Notes under the pieces: model-generated
What the model was told of the DNA's origin: nothing
Database searches by the model: none
Seen by the model: only the letters and a program-made list of their open reading frames with translations
Part shown: piece after piece, positions 51,769 through 61,599 of the stretch
How the letters are laid out: each line of letters begins with the position of its first letter
How positions within the stretch are numbered: the first letter of the stretch is position 1
Assembly (NCBI GenBank): GCA_002314445.1
Contig: DCFX01000088.1
Coordinates: forward strand, 1 to 64,000
Length of the DNA: 64,000 bases
Source of the DNA: Treponema sp. UBA1793
GTDB taxonomy: Bacteria; Spirochaetota; Spirochaetia; Treponematales; Treponemataceae
Reading direction: 5' to 3'
Program-made: the position numbers and the translations under genes

Positions 51769-53628
51769 ATGCAGGAAAACACATTTAAATGCCCGAAACT
51801 TCCCCGTGATGTCATTTTCTGGTTTTTTGCTGTCTATGCAGCAGGCGATACAGTTTTCTGGATACCTGCATTATATAACCGCATTGTTTCTCCCCTTGAA
51901 TGCATTTCAATTGTTTTTTCAATTCCATTTCTGGGATACCTTATCGTAAAATATGCAACAGCTTTTTTTATATTTACCACACTTTCCAGAAAATTTCTTT
52001 CATATGATGGTACACAAGCATCTTTTCCGACAGCGGCAAAGGCTGCAAAAACATTTCAGGCTGTTTCTGTGCCCGTTGCCTCTGTCTTTGCCTTTCTCAT
52101 CACGCCGGTAATGTATACAGCTGCACAGATGAAGGGACTGAACCTTTTCGATTTTTCCGGTATGTTTTTTACCTGTTTCGGGACATCCTGTATTTTCAGT
52201 GTCTTTGCAAACGTTAATTTCCTTCAGCATTACGAGCCTTATCTTGAATGGTTCCCGCTTACCGAAAAAAACACGGGAATGCTGAACAAAGGACGCGGAT
52301 TTGTCGTAAGCTTCTTTAATTCGCTCGGCATGATGATTTTAGCGGCGGGAACAATGAGCGGTTACGGGAACAAAGACGGAATGCTCATATATATCTTTGC
52401 ACATGTGTTTCCGACGCTTGGTACAGGTCTTGTCTTCTGCGTCATCAATACGATGCTCCAGTTCAGCGGTTTTTCACACAGGCTGCAAAAAATCCTTACC
52501 CAGATGACAGCAATCACGCAGCATAACTACAGGATGGAAGATATGCCTGTTACAAGCCGGGATGAATACGGACTGATTGCAATTGCAGTAAACACATCAA
52601 AAAAGGAAACACACTCCCTTCTTGCAAAAATCCAGCAGACATCCAATATGTCGCATGAACTTGCCGACACGCTGAATACAGAGATTGGAACGACATCAGC
52701 TGCAATACTTGATATCTCAAAATTGATTCTGCAGAGCGTGGGCAATGTAAACAATCAGTCTGCTGACGTCGAAAAAGCACATGCTGAAATCGTACGGATA
52801 CGGCAGAATCTTGAAGAACTCAATTCGAACATAGAAGTACAGACGTCTGCAGTGTCAGAGTCTTCCGCAGCTGTAGAACAAATGGTCACGAACATCCGTT
52901 CCGTAACCGGTATCCTTGACAAAAACAATGTTTCCGTCGATACGCTTTCAAAAGCTTCCGAAACAGGCCGCAGCAGAGTTGCAGAATCGGTTACGACTGC
53001 AGAACGGGTGCTGAAAGAGTCTGCAGGGCTGCTTGAGGCAAGCAGTGTCATTCAGCATATTGCGTCACAGACAAACCTCCTTGCAATGAATGCTGCAATC
53101 GAAGCGGCGCATGCGGGTGAAAGCGGCAAAGGATTTTCCGTTGTTGCTGATGAAATCAGGAAACTTGCGGAGGATTCAAATAAGCAGGGAAAGGCTATTT
53201 CCACAAGCCTCAAAGCGCTGCAAAAATCGATCAGTGCAATTTCGGAAGACACGCAGGCCGTGCAGGAAGAGTTTACATCCATATTCAACCTCACTTCACA
53301 GGTACGTGATCAGGAACAGATCATAAAGACAGCGATGGATGAGCAGTCAAGCGGCAGCGAACAGGTCCTTAAGGCTATGAAGCAGATTACCGACATTACG
53401 ATAAACGTACATGACGGTTCTTCTCAGATGCTGCACAGCAGCGGAGAAGTCGTAGAGGAGATGGGTAAACTGACAGATGCGACAACGCAGCTTAACAGCG
53501 CCATGAACGACATCGCATCCGGTGCAGACCGTATAACGCGTGCTTCGGAAACTACGCAGCAGGCAAACAGCAAGAATACAGAAAATATTGCAAAACTTGG
53601 TGAAGAAGTAAGACTTTTCAAACTCTGA
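51769..53628 (+). CDS. Methyl-accepting chemotaxis protein with polytopic membrane domain
   Basis: A 619-residue receptor. Residues 1-235 hold about six membrane helices with short loops and no large periplasmic sensor domain, so it probably senses a membrane or cytoplasmic signal. A HAMP-like stretch (about 240-290) is followed by a long coiled-coil signalling domain with the invariant hairpin tip [39 protein letters not shown], which binds CheA and CheW. Glutamine/glutamate pairs on either side are likely methylation sites. The tRNA-Pro promoter starts right after the stop. Confidence 0.93.
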   Translation: MQENTFKCPKLPRDVIFWFFAVYAAGDTVFWIPALYNRIVSPLECISIVFSIPFLGYLIVKYATAFFIFTTLSRKFLSYDGTQASFPTAAKAAKTFQAVSVPVASVFAFLITPVMYTAAQMKGLNLFDFSGMFFTCFGTSCIFSVFANVNFLQHYEPYLEWFPLTEKNTGMLNKGRGFVVSFFNSLGMMILAAGTMSGYGNKDGMLIYIFAHVFPTLGTGLVFCVINTMLQFSGFSHRLQKILTQMTAITQHNYRMEDMPVTSRDEYGLIAIAVNTSKKETHSLLAKIQQTSNMSHELADTLNTEIGTTSAAILDISKLILQSVGNVNNQSADVEKAHAEIVRIRQNLEELNSNIEVQTSAVSESSAAVEQMVTNIRSVTGILDKNNVSVDTLSKASETGRSRVAESVTTAERVLKESAGLLEASSVIQHIASQTNLLAMNAAIEAAHAGESGKGFSVVADEIRKLAEDSNKQGKAISTSLKALQKSISAISEDTQAVQEEFTSIFNLTSQVRDQEQIIKTAMDEQSSGSEQVLKAMKQITDITINVHDGSSQMLHSSGEVVEEMGKLTDATTQLNSAMNDIASGADRITRASETTQQANSKNTENIAKLGEEVRLFKL

Positions 53629-53657
53629 TTGACCAGTCTTAAAGTTTTTGATATAGT
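53629..53657 (+). promoter_or_regulatory. tRNA-Pro promoter
   Basis: TTGACC (53629-53634), 17-nt spacer, TATAGT (53652-53657), 11 nt before the tRNA, starting one base after the receptor gene's stop codon. Confidence 0.8.
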
Positions 53658-53668
53658 ATATCCCATTA

Positions 53669-53742
53669 CGGGCTATAGCGCAGCTGGTTAGCGTACATGT
53701 CTGGGGGGCATGGGGTCCCGGATTCGAATTCCGGTAGCCCGA
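53669..53742 (+). tRNA. tRNA-Pro (anticodon GGG)
   Basis: A complete 74-nt cloverleaf: acceptor CGGGCTA with TAGCCCG (the C1-G72 pair typical of tRNA-Pro), D arm GCGC-AGCTGGTTA-GCGT, anticodon arm CATGT-CTGGGGG-GCATG with anticodon GGG, T arm CCGGA-TTCGAAT-TCCGG and discriminator A. The CCA end is not encoded. Confidence 0.96.
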
Positions 53743-53747
53743 TATTT

Positions 53748-53788
53748 AAGGTACCTTTATGATTTATCATAGAGGTATCTTTTTTTAT
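53748..53788 (+). terminator. Terminator after tRNA-Pro
   Basis: AAGGTACCTTTATGA and TCATAGAGGTATCTT pair over a 4-nt loop (with G-U pairs), followed by a T-run. Confidence 0.85.
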
Positions 53789-53794
53789 GCATAT

Positions 53795-53823
53795 TTTACA
53801 CTGTGTGAACAATATGGTATTAT
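53795..53823 (+). promoter_or_regulatory. Leaderless nadE promoter
   Basis: TTTACA (53795-53800), 17-nt spacer ending in TGG (extended -10), TATTAT (53818-53823), then 6 nt to ATG 53830. Transcription would begin on the start codon. Confidence 0.72.
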
Positions 53824-53829
53824 GAAGGA

Positions 53830-55785
53830 ATGAATTACGGATTTTTCCGCGGAGCGGCAGTCAGTCCCGAACTGACTGTAGCCGACTGCAAAACAAATGC
53901 TGACCATATTATAGAAGCAGTGCTTGAAGCCCGTTCAAACGGCGCCTCTCTCATTGTATTTCCGGAACTGTGCGTTACCGGGTATACCTGCGGAGATCTG
54001 TTCCTTCAGCGGCCCCTCCAGGAAGCGGCTGTACATGAAACAGAGCGGATTGCAAGGGAAACCGCAGCACATCACATACTCATAGCAGCGGGGCTGCCTG
54101 TTGCTCTCGGTGATGCGCTTTATAACTGCGCAGCCCTTATTTACTGCGGACATATCCTTGCTCTGGTACCAAAATCGTACATCCCGAACTACGGAGAATT
54201 CTACGAGCGGCGTCAGTTCGCTCCTGCAAAACGCACCGGTGAAATAGTTTCTGTGCATCTTTCCGATACATTCCCGGACGTTCCCTTTGGTACGGACATC
54301 CTGATCTGCGATAAAGACGACCCGGATTTTATTCTTGCGGCGGAAATCTGTGAAGATGTCTGGGTGCCACTTCCGCCCTCCACCCGCCATACGCTTGCAG
54401 GTGCGACAATCGTTGCAAACCTTTCTGCAAGCAATGAAATTGTCGGAAAGGCCGCATACCGCAGGCTGCTCATTAAAGGCCATTCAGCGCATACTGTAAG
54501 CGCGTATATCTACGCAAATGCCGGCCATGGCGAGTCGACGCAGGATTTAGTATTTGCTTCCCACAACATTCTTGCAGAAAACGGTACGGTGCTTGCGGAA
54601 TCGGAACTTTTCTCAGGTAAACCAGTCTACGCTGATTTTGATCTTGAACGGATAGCACAGGAACGGCGGCGAACGACTTCATACGCCCAGAGCACCGATG
54701 ATTTTGTTTCAAAAGAATCATACAGGCGGATTTATATTGATGTCTGCAGACACGCCAAAAAGCTTCATAAATATATGCCGTTCCGCCGCTCCATCGATGC
54801 GCATCCTTTCGTTCCCTCTGATACGGCAGAACGGACGCAGCGCTGCCATGAAGTCATTGCAATGCAGTCAGAAGGACTTGCAAAGAGGCTCCGGCACATA
54901 AACGCAAAAAACGCCGTTATAGGGCTTTCGGGCGGACTTGATTCTACGCTTGCGCTGCTTGTCACCTGCAGGGCGTTTGATTTGTGCGGCATACCACGCA
55001 AAGGCATTCAGGCCGTAACAATGCCGTGTTTCGGCACGACTGACCGCACGTACAACAACGCATGCACGCTTGCCCGGGAAGCAAATGTCACGCTCTCTGA
55101 AATCAAAATAGAGGATGCCGTCCGTACACATTTCCGCGATATAGGCCACGACAGCGGTACTCACGACATTACATACGAAAACAGCCAGGCACGCGAACGT
55201 ACGCAGGTTCTTATGGACATTGCGAACAAACTGAACGGAATTGTCATAGGAACGGGAGACCTTTCCGAACTTGCACTCGGATGGTGTACGTATAACGGCG
55301 ACCACATGTCGATGTACGGTGTCAATAGTTCCATTCCCAAAACCCTGGTACGGTACCTTGTAGGGTGGTTTGCAGATGATACTGACAATGCAGAACTTTC
55401 GGACGTTCTCCGGGATATTCTTGCGACTCCTGTAAGCCCCGAACTGCTTCCGCCTGAAAACGGGACTATTTCGCAAAAGACGGAAGATATTGTCGGCCCG
55501 TACGAACTTCACGACTTCTTCCTCTACTATTTACTGCGCTTCGGATTTTCTCCTTCGAAAATTCTGTTTCTTGCAGACAACACGACGCTGCCGTATACGC
55601 ACGAATTCAAGCTGCGCTGGCTTCGTACGTTCTACAAACGTTTCTTTGCCCAGCAGTTCAAGCGTTCCTGCATGCCGGACGGTGCTAAAGTCGGCTCCGT
55701 AAACCTTTCGCCCCGTGGTGACTGGCGTATGCCGAGCGATGCAAGTGCCACCGTTTGGCTCAATGAAATAGATACGATAAAATAG
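53830..55785 (+). CDS. nadE: Glutamine-dependent NAD+ synthetase
   Basis: A 651-residue two-domain enzyme. Residues 1 to about 290 form a nitrilase-type glutaminase with the Glu-Lys-Cys triad in FPELCVTGYTCGDLF, PKSYIPNYGEFYERRQF and AAEICEDVW. From about 340 comes the synthetase with the PP-loop IGLSGGLDSTLALL, GTGDLSELALGWCTYNGDHMSMYGVN and a C-terminal FKRSCMPDGAKVGSVNLSPRGDWRMPSDA. It amidates nicotinic acid adenine dinucleotide to NAD+ using glutamine. Start and N-terminus (NYGFFRGAAVSPELTVADC) fit the family, so the lack of a ribosome-binding site is real. rlmJ follows after 2 nt. Confidence 0.96.
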   Translation: MNYGFFRGAAVSPELTVADCKTNADHIIEAVLEARSNGASLIVFPELCVTGYTCGDLFLQRPLQEAAVHETERIARETAAHHILIAAGLPVALGDALYNCAALIYCGHILALVPKSYIPNYGEFYERRQFAPAKRTGEIVSVHLSDTFPDVPFGTDILICDKDDPDFILAAEICEDVWVPLPPSTRHTLAGATIVANLSASNEIVGKAAYRRLLIKGHSAHTVSAYIYANAGHGESTQDLVFASHNILAENGTVLAESELFSGKPVYADFDLERIAQERRRTTSYAQSTDDFVSKESYRRIYIDVCRHAKKLHKYMPFRRSIDAHPFVPSDTAERTQRCHEVIAMQSEGLAKRLRHINAKNAVIGLSGGLDSTLALLVTCRAFDLCGIPRKGIQAVTMPCFGTTDRTYNNACTLAREANVTLSEIKIEDAVRTHFRDIGHDSGTHDITYENSQARERTQVLMDIANKLNGIVIGTGDLSELALGWCTYNGDHMSMYGVNSSIPKTLVRYLVGWFADDTDNAELSDVLRDILATPVSPELLPPENGTISQKTEDIVGPYELHDFFLYYLLRFGFSPSKILFLADNTTLPYTHEFKLRWLRTFYKRFFAQQFKRSCMPDGAKVGSVNLSPRGDWRMPSDASATVWLNEIDTIK

Positions 55786-55787
55786 CT

Positions 55788-56714
55788 ATGCTGAGTTACC
55801 GCCACATATTCCACGCAGGAAATCATGCTGATATATTCAAGCATACAACGCTTATAATGCTGCTTGAACATTTGAATGAAAAGGACAAGCCGTATACAGT
55901 CATTGATACGCATGCCGGTGCCGGACGTTACGATTTAAATGATGAACGTGCACAAAAAACGGGGGAAGCGGAAAAAGGTATAAAAAAAATGCTTGGCGCC
56001 CCGGCTTTACTCCGGATAAAAAATGCGGTGCCTGAAATCTCCACATATACGGATTTCGTAAACAGCTGTCTTTCCCAGGGGTTTTATCCCGGCTCTCCCG
56101 AAATAGAACGCCGCTTTATGCGCGATAAAGACTGCCTTATACTGTGCGAACTGCATAATACGGAAATCGACATACTGAAAGAGAATATGTGCAGTAAAAA
56201 CAGCAGGCAGGATTTTGATACTCCCCACGTACAGATTCATCACCGCAGCGGATACGAAGCGCTGCACGCACTCACGCCTCCCCCCATAAAAAGAGGGCTC
56301 GTTTTCACCGACCCAAGTTATGAGGATGCGGCAGAGTATGTCCAGACGGCTGAATCATTTGCAGAAGTGCATGACAGATGGCCGGCTGCTATTCTTGTGC
56401 TCTGGTATCCGCTTATTGCCCACCGCAAAATCGAATGCAGCACAATGAAGCAAAAAATAACAGCTTCGGTAAAAAGCCTGTCCGCCGCATGTGATATTCT
56501 CGACGCACAGCTGCTGGTTAATACGGAAGATTCCCACACAGAAACACCGCTTGAAAAAGCGGCAGCAAGCAGTACACCCCGCCTGTACGGCAGCGGAATG
56601 TTCATTGTCAATCCGCCGTGGAAGCTCGATGAAAAATTAAAATCCGTGCTGCCCTGCCTTGCGGAGACGCTCGGTACCGACAATCACGGCAGCTGTTCGA
56701 TAAAAATGCTGTAG
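55788..56714 (+). CDS. rlmJ: 23S rRNA (adenine2030-N6)-methyltransferase RlmJ
   Basis: A 308-residue SAM-dependent methyltransferase that starts with the RlmJ signature MLSYRHIFHAGNHADIFKH, followed by the SAM loop VIDTHAGAGRYDL, GFYPGSPEIERRFMR, the catalytic GLVFTDPSYED (DPxY-type, as in N6-adenine methyltransferases) and a late LYGSGMFIVNPPW. It modifies A2030 of 23S rRNA in E. coli. It starts 2 nt after nadE without its own ribosome-binding site, so it depends on coupled translation. Confidence 0.94.
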   Translation: MLSYRHIFHAGNHADIFKHTTLIMLLEHLNEKDKPYTVIDTHAGAGRYDLNDERAQKTGEAEKGIKKMLGAPALLRIKNAVPEISTYTDFVNSCLSQGFYPGSPEIERRFMRDKDCLILCELHNTEIDILKENMCSKNSRQDFDTPHVQIHHRSGYEALHALTPPPIKRGLVFTDPSYEDAAEYVQTAESFAEVHDRWPAAILVLWYPLIAHRKIECSTMKQKITASVKSLSAACDILDAQLLVNTEDSHTETPLEKAAASSTPRLYGSGMFIVNPPWKLDEKLKSVLPCLAETLGTDNHGSCSIKML

Positions 56715-56716
56715 GC

Positions 56717-56747
56717 AAAAAAATGTCCGCCACGGAAGGGCGGACAT
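56717..56747 (-). terminator. Terminator for the minus-strand secreted-protein gene
   Basis: ATGTCCGCC (56723-56731) and GGCGGACAT (56739-56747) form a 9-bp stem over a 7-nt loop. The A-run at 56717-56722 becomes a T-run on the minus strand, so the signal stops transcripts coming from the clpB side. Confidence 0.85.
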
Positions 56748-56803
56748 AAAAAAGCGGAACTGGTACAGAAACGTTTTTCTCATACCTTTTCCGCAGTATA
56801 ACA

Positions 56804-57373
56804 TCAGAACCAGAAGCGGACTCCGGAGTTGAACGGGAAATAAAACGGAACCCTGACTACGCCGTTCTGCGTGCCGTCTTCGCCGAACGCCAATTCCAGC
56901 TCAGGCTGAATTGCGCCCTGCGCATACAGCTCAAGGAATCCGTCGAGGAAAAACCAGTTCATACCGACAACGGCACGGGGGCCTGCTTTGAGATAGAAAT
57001 TCTTCCCGTTGGCAGTGATTGAAGTACTTACAGCACCTCCGAATCCCCAGTACCATTTCCATATACCGTTGATAGTCGGGTTCATCACCCAGTAATCTCC
57101 GGTAAGCGTCGTATTAAAAAGCGTCGTATTAACGTCTCCTGACGACGAATCTCCCTTATACGAATAATATGAGCCGTCGGTGGAAAGTGCCCAATAGACA
57201 GGTACTGAATCAAATTTTGCAGAACATGCAAAACCCCATGCCGCCGTATTATCTGTATACCCCGGCGTAAAACCGGGATTAAAGTTCATCTGAGGTCCGA
57301 TACCTGTTGCAAATATGCCGGCAGATGCGGAAAGAATAAAAGCCGCAGCAAAAGTCACTATTTTTTTTCTCAT
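56804..57373 (-). CDS. Secreted protein, probable outer-membrane barrel
   Basis: A 189-residue protein with a signal peptide (KKIVTFAAAFILSASAGIFA) and then short amphipathic strands rich in Trp, Tyr, Gly and Asn (VYWALSTDGSYYSYKG, YFPFNSGVRFWF at the end). The terminal phenylalanine after an aromatic strand is the mark of an outer-membrane barrel. No family was recognised. I use ATG 57373 because AGGGG is 8 nt upstream; longer frames run through its operator. The 74-nt gap after clpB holds a promoter between two palindromes. Confidence 0.72.
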   Translation of the reverse strand: MRKKIVTFAAAFILSASAGIFATGIGPQMNFNPGFTPGYTDNTAAWGFACSAKFDSVPVYWALSTDGSYYSYKGDSSSGDVNTTLFNTTLTGDYWVMNPTINGIWKWYWGFGGAVSTSITANGKNFYLKAGPRAVVGMNWFFLDGFLELYAQGAIQPELELAFGEDGTQNGVVRVPFYFPFNSGVRFWF

Positions 57374-57399
57374 AAACATTACCCCTGTAAAATAAAAAC

Positions 57400-57433
57400 A
57401 TTCTGCAGAATAGTATAATAAGTTCCGCAGAAT
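57400..57433. promoter_or_regulatory. Two palindromes flanking the -10 box of the secreted-protein gene
   Basis: A perfect palindrome ATTCTGCAGAAT (57400-57411) and a near copy GTTCCGCAGAAT (57422-57433) have centres 22 bp apart, two helical turns. The minus-strand -10 box TATACT (57417-57412) sits exactly between them. The arrangement suggests a repressor binding both sites on one DNA face. Confidence 0.6.
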
Positions 57434-57447
57434 GTCCATAGTTGCTG

Positions 57448-60045
57448 TCATTCAGCACTGAATGCAAGATTCTCGTCACCTGCAGCGGCAGTTACTTTTA
57501 TTGTACATCCGTCAGAAAACTTTCCTTCAAGCAGTTCCCTTGCAAGAGGATTTTCCACATACGTCTGGATAGCCCGCTTTACAGGCCGGGCACCGAATGC
57601 AGGGTCATAACCTCTTTCAGCAAGAAAATCAACTGCATCATCGTCAAAAACTATTCTTATGCGGTGATCATCAAGACGATGCGATACGCGTTCAAGCTGA
57701 TTCCTGACGATATCGGCAATACAACTCTTGCCAAGCCTTGAGAACATGACGATTTCATCTATGCGGTTAAGAAATTCAGGACGGAATGTGGCCTTAAGCA
57801 GTGCACTCACCTTTATCTTTGCATCGTTCATTTTCTCTGGTGTGTCCGAATCGAGTATGACATCGCTGCCGAGGTTGCTCGTCATAATGATGATTGTGTT
57901 CTTAAAGTCCACAACCCTTCCCTGCCCGTCCGTCAGCCGTCCGTCGTCAAGAACCTGGAGCAGTACATTGAATACATCGGGATGAGCTTTCTCTATCTCG
58001 TCAAAAAGCACAACACTGTACGGCCTTCTGCGTACCGCCTCAGTAAGCTGTCCGCCTTCGTCATAGCCGACATATCCCGGAGGCGCTCCGATAAGCCGCG
58101 AAACGCTGAATTTTTCCATGTATTCGCTCATATCGATGCGCGCAAGCGACTTTTCGTCATTGAACAGAAAGTCTGCAAGCGTCTTTGCAAGCTCTGTTTT
58201 TCCCACACCTGTAGGGCCTATAAAAAGGAAGCTGCCAAGCGGTCTGTTCGGATCGCTAAGTCCCGAACGGTTGCGCCTGATCGCATCTGAAACGACCTGC
58301 ACAGCCTCTTCCTGTCCGACGACACGCCGGTGCAGGACGCTTTCCAGCTGCAGATACTTCTGCTTTTCGCTTGAAAGCATTTTTGCGACGGGAATGCCGG
58401 TCCATTCACTGACAACGCGGGCTATATCTTCCTCCGTAACTTCCTGCCGCAGCAGCGATTCTCTCTCAGGATTTCCATTTTTTGCTTTATCAGTTTCTAC
58501 TGCAGCCTCAAGTTCTTTCTGCAGGGAGGGAATGATGCTGTATTTAAGTTCGGCAGCCTTTGCAAGGTTACCTTCCCGTGTATACTTTTCTTCGTTAAAA
58601 CGAGCCTGTTCCAGTTTTTCCTTTATGTCACGGCTCTTATTGATATTAGCCTTTTCGTTCTGCCACTCAAGTTTCATCGCATCGCGTTTCGCAGTAAGCT
58701 CTGAAAGCTCCTTTTCAAGCTTTGCAAGCCGCTCCTTCGATGCTGCGTCATCTTCCTTGGACAGCGACTGCTTTTCTATCGAAAGCTGCATGATTTTACG
58801 TTCAGCCTGATCGAGTTCCGTCGGCTGGCTTTCTATTTCCATTTTAAGGCGGCTCATCGCTTCGTCGACAAGGTCGATTGCTTTATCGGGCATGAAGCGG
58901 TTTGTGATATACCTGTTGCTCAGAACGGCAGCAGCCACAAGCGCATCATCGTTAATACGCACGCCGTGATGAATCTCGTATTTCTCGCGCAGACCGCGGA
59001 GAATGGCGATTGTATCTTCAACTGTCGGTTCCTTGCAGTACACCTGCTGGAAACGGCGTTCAAGGGCAGCGTCTTTTTCTATATACTTGCGGTATTCGTC
59101 AAGCGTCGTAGCTCCTATTGCACGAAGCTCACCGCGTGCAAGAGCCGGTTTTAACAGGTTGGAAGCATCCATAGATCCTTCCGACGCACCAGCTCCCACA
59201 ATCGTATGAAGTTCATCGATAAAAAGTATTATCTGCCCTTCTGATTTCTGTACTTCCGTAATGACGGCCTTGAGCCGCTCCTCAAATTCGCCGCGGAATT
59301 TTGCACCGGCTACAAGAGAACCAAGATCAAGGGCAAGCAGCCGTTTGTTTTTGAGGCTTTCGGGAACGTCGCCCGACGCGATACGGCGTGCGAGACCTTC
59401 AACTATTGCGGTCTTACCGACACCCGGCTCTCCGATAAGTACCGGATTATTTTTTGTCCTGCGGCAGAGTACCTGCATGACACGGCGTATTTCCTCATCG
59501 CGCCCGATTACAGGATCGATTTTGTCCTGACGGGCAAGCGCCGTTAAATCCCTGCAGAATTTTTCGAGAGACCTCATAGAAGATTCCGGGTCCTGCGAGT
59601 TCACCTGCTGATTCCCCCGTACCGCTTTAAGTGCATCAAGAAGCGCATTATGGCTGATTCCGCTTTTGCGGAGCATATCGCCGACACGGCTTGAGGACAG
59701 GGACATGGCAAGCAGAATATGTTCTGTTGAAAGGTACTGATCGTGCAGATCTGCCATTTCCTTTTCCGCTTTTGCAATGACTTTCTGGGCTTCCCCCGAA
59801 AGCGTCATCTGTACGTTCCCGCTTACAGAAGGATATGTTGCAAGAAGTTGTTCATTTTCCTGGATCAGATGCTGTACCTGCACGCCGATACGTTCTACGA
59901 GCGGCGGTACAATGCCGTCCTTCTGTTTAAGAAGAGCATCAAGAATATGTTCGAGACCAATTTCACTGTGGTCTTTCTGCTGTGCGAGAGCGCTCGCCTG
60001 CTGCAGAGCGTCCTGCGTTTTTAGTGTAAACTGTTCATAATCCAT
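57448..60045 (-). CDS. clpB: Disaggregase chaperone ClpB
   Basis: An 865-residue Hsp100 protein with the N-terminal domain ([27 protein letters not shown]), AAA1 ([39 protein letters not shown]), the long coiled-coil middle domain (about 400-530) that distinguishes ClpB from ClpA and ClpC, and AAA2 ([35 protein letters not shown]). It rescues aggregated proteins with DnaK. The N-terminus fits the family, yet there is no ribosome-binding site: the ATG lies 6 nt after TATTTT, predicting a leaderless mRNA. No CIRCE repeat was seen. Confidence 0.96.
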   Translation of the reverse strand: MDYEQFTLKTQDALQQASALAQQKDHSEIGLEHILDALLKQKDGIVPPLVERIGVQVQHLIQENEQLLATYPSVSGNVQMTLSGEAQKVIAKAEKEMADLHDQYLSTEHILLAMSLSSSRVGDMLRKSGISHNALLDALKAVRGNQQVNSQDPESSMRSLEKFCRDLTALARQDKIDPVIGRDEEIRRVMQVLCRRTKNNPVLIGEPGVGKTAIVEGLARRIASGDVPESLKNKRLLALDLGSLVAGAKFRGEFEERLKAVITEVQKSEGQIILFIDELHTIVGAGASEGSMDASNLLKPALARGELRAIGATTLDEYRKYIEKDAALERRFQQVYCKEPTVEDTIAILRGLREKYEIHHGVRINDDALVAAAVLSNRYITNRFMPDKAIDLVDEAMSRLKMEIESQPTELDQAERKIMQLSIEKQSLSKEDDAASKERLAKLEKELSELTAKRDAMKLEWQNEKANINKSRDIKEKLEQARFNEEKYTREGNLAKAAELKYSIIPSLQKELEAAVETDKAKNGNPERESLLRQEVTEEDIARVVSEWTGIPVAKMLSSEKQKYLQLESVLHRRVVGQEEAVQVVSDAIRRNRSGLSDPNRPLGSFLFIGPTGVGKTELAKTLADFLFNDEKSLARIDMSEYMEKFSVSRLIGAPPGYVGYDEGGQLTEAVRRRPYSVVLFDEIEKAHPDVFNVLLQVLDDGRLTDGQGRVVDFKNTIIIMTSNLGSDVILDSDTPEKMNDAKIKVSALLKATFRPEFLNRIDEIVMFSRLGKSCIADIVRNQLERVSHRLDDHRIRIVFDDDAVDFLAERGYDPAFGARPVKRAIQTYVENPLARELLEGKFSDGCTIKVTAAAGDENLAFSAE

Positions 60046-60051
60046 ACTTTG

Positions 60052-60080
60052 AAAATACTAATGAATTACGGATAAATCAA
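60052..60080 (-). promoter_or_regulatory. Leaderless clpB promoter
   Basis: Minus strand TTGATT (60080-60075), 17-nt spacer, TATTTT (60057-60052), 6 nt to ATG 60045. It looks like a sigma70-type site rather than a heat-shock sigma site. Confidence 0.62.
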
Positions 60081-60091
60081 TTTTTTTGAAC

Positions 60092-61261
60092 TCATTCTTC
60101 GGGCAGTTCGAACTGTCCGTATTCGCAGAGTGCGTTTGCGACATGCGCATCTTCAATAAGCTCAAGATTCTTTCCGACATGACGATACAGTCTTATTTCG
60201 CCTGTTCCGGTTCCGCCGGCAAGCTGTTTCATCACTTTCCGCCTTCCTTCAGGGAGCTCTATATTTCTCACGAACAGTTCTTTCACAAGGCACATGATAT
60301 CGATATCGACCACCCATTTTTTCGTATCGACACTTACAGACCAGTGAAGCCGCTCCCCTTCTTCATCCATCGGCATCCGGGTACACTCCCAGACAGGGGT
60401 AATTGTATGCCTGCCGTTCTTTGCTTTTATCAGAACACTGTTGTCCTCAAGCACAACAGAAAGAGCCAGACGATCCTCATACAGCCCCTGTACGGAAAAA
60501 CAGGAATTGAACAGCATTTTGCCGCTTATAAGGCTTGTCAGCGCAGAGGAAGAAAGATGAATCCAGGGAAGAGGCAGCGAGTGGCCTGCATGAAAATCTA
60601 TATAGCCGCATGAAGTTTTCGGAATGATGTGATATTCGCGGCCGTCGAATGTCAGGCTGCCTGAAAAATCGGTACGGGCGCCGTTGGAAACCCATAGGTC
60701 GGTCTTTTTTTCATATCCAGGAGGAAATGAATATTTTATTTCATAACGGATATCCCAGCTTATACAGCCGGAATCGCAAAGATATTCGGGATGTTCCCGT
60801 ATTTCCAATGATGTACGTGATATTTCGCCGCGGATATGATCGTCGGTAAAAATGCATTTTCCGGCTTCTATTTCAGACAGCCTGAAACCGCCGGAAATAG
60901 TTTTTACCGCATGATAGCTGCACAACTGTTTGGCATGCAGTCCGAACGAGCCGGCACGGACTGCAACATAGGAAGGTGTAACAAGCGATTCACACCGAAG
61001 GTCATGGGCTGCTTTTGTACCGGCAAGAGCATACTGCAGATCATCTTCTGAAACTTTTGACCGTGATTTAAAGCCTAAAACGACTTCATCAGGCGAAAGG
61101 TACGGATTGACCATCTCCAGTTCGACAAAAAACATCCGCTCCGCGCCGGAGTCTGCTTCCAATCCCTTGAATATAAAACGGCGCCACACAGCACCGTTTC
61201 TCTTCAATGCGTTATTAGGTCGAAATTTTCCACAGTTGTCAATTTTTTTTGAAGTAGCCAT
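60092..61261 (-). CDS. Protein of unknown function, calycin-like (tocopherol-cyclase-like?)
   Basis: A 389-residue soluble protein without signal peptide or membrane segments. It is rich in beta strands with an overall pattern like tocopherol-cyclase/CrtC-type calycins: an early GAVWRRFIFKGLEADSGAERMFFVELEMVNP, a central SGCISWDIRYEIKYSFPPGYEK, FSGSLTFDGREYHIIPKTSCGYIDFHAGHSLPLPWIHLSSS, and a late WECTRMP strand. Repeated tryptophans and a GYxD-H-G-x-x-x-P-x-P-W motif may line a ligand pocket. The family link is a guess from appearance. It lies between clpB (46 nt) and a small unknown gene, all on one strand. Confidence 0.6.
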   Translation of the reverse strand: MATSKKIDNCGKFRPNNALKRNGAVWRRFIFKGLEADSGAERMFFVELEMVNPYLSPDEVVLGFKSRSKVSEDDLQYALAGTKAAHDLRCESLVTPSYVAVRAGSFGLHAKQLCSYHAVKTISGGFRLSEIEAGKCIFTDDHIRGEISRTSLEIREHPEYLCDSGCISWDIRYEIKYSFPPGYEKKTDLWVSNGARTDFSGSLTFDGREYHIIPKTSCGYIDFHAGHSLPLPWIHLSSSALTSLISGKMLFNSCFSVQGLYEDRLALSVVLEDNSVLIKAKNGRHTITPVWECTRMPMDEEGERLHWSVSVDTKKWVVDIDIMCLVKELFVRNIELPEGRRKVMKQLAGGTGTGEIRLYRHVGKNLELIEDAHVANALCEYGQFELPEE

Positions 61262-61356
61262 TACAAAAAATCCCCTCTATCACTTTATTGTCGGCATACA
61301 AATCAGATTCTTCATATAAAAATAAAATTTGATTCCCTGCCGTCAGAGGGGATATA

Positions 61357-61578
61357 TTATTTTAGTATTTTATTTATGCTGTCATCAAGCTCTTTTTGTT
61401 CCTTCGGGAAGTTAGCATCAAGATACTCAAAACATTCCACAGCAGCACGCTGAGCATGTTCATACCAGATGCTGTACAGCTCTGATTTTATATCATCTCC
61501 CGGATAAGGAGCACCTTGCACGTCAGAAACGAGATCTCTCAACATTTTTATGCACTCTTTTGTTTTCCTATCAACCAT
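61357..61578 (-). CDS. Small helical protein of unknown function
   Basis: A 73-residue, charged, probably all-helical protein (CIKMLRDLVSDVQG, IWYEHAQRAAVECFEYLDANFPKEQKELDDSINKILK). Not recognised. GAGGTGTCTT serves as ribosome-binding site. It starts 21 nt after the M16C peptidase gene on the same strand; a TATAAT box in that junction (minus strand) may give it a separate transcript. Confidence 0.65.
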   Translation of the reverse strand: MVDRKTKECIKMLRDLVSDVQGAPYPGDDIKSELYSIWYEHAQRAAVECFEYLDANFPKEQKELDDSINKILK

Positions 61579-61599
61579 AAGACACCTCTTCTTTATTTA

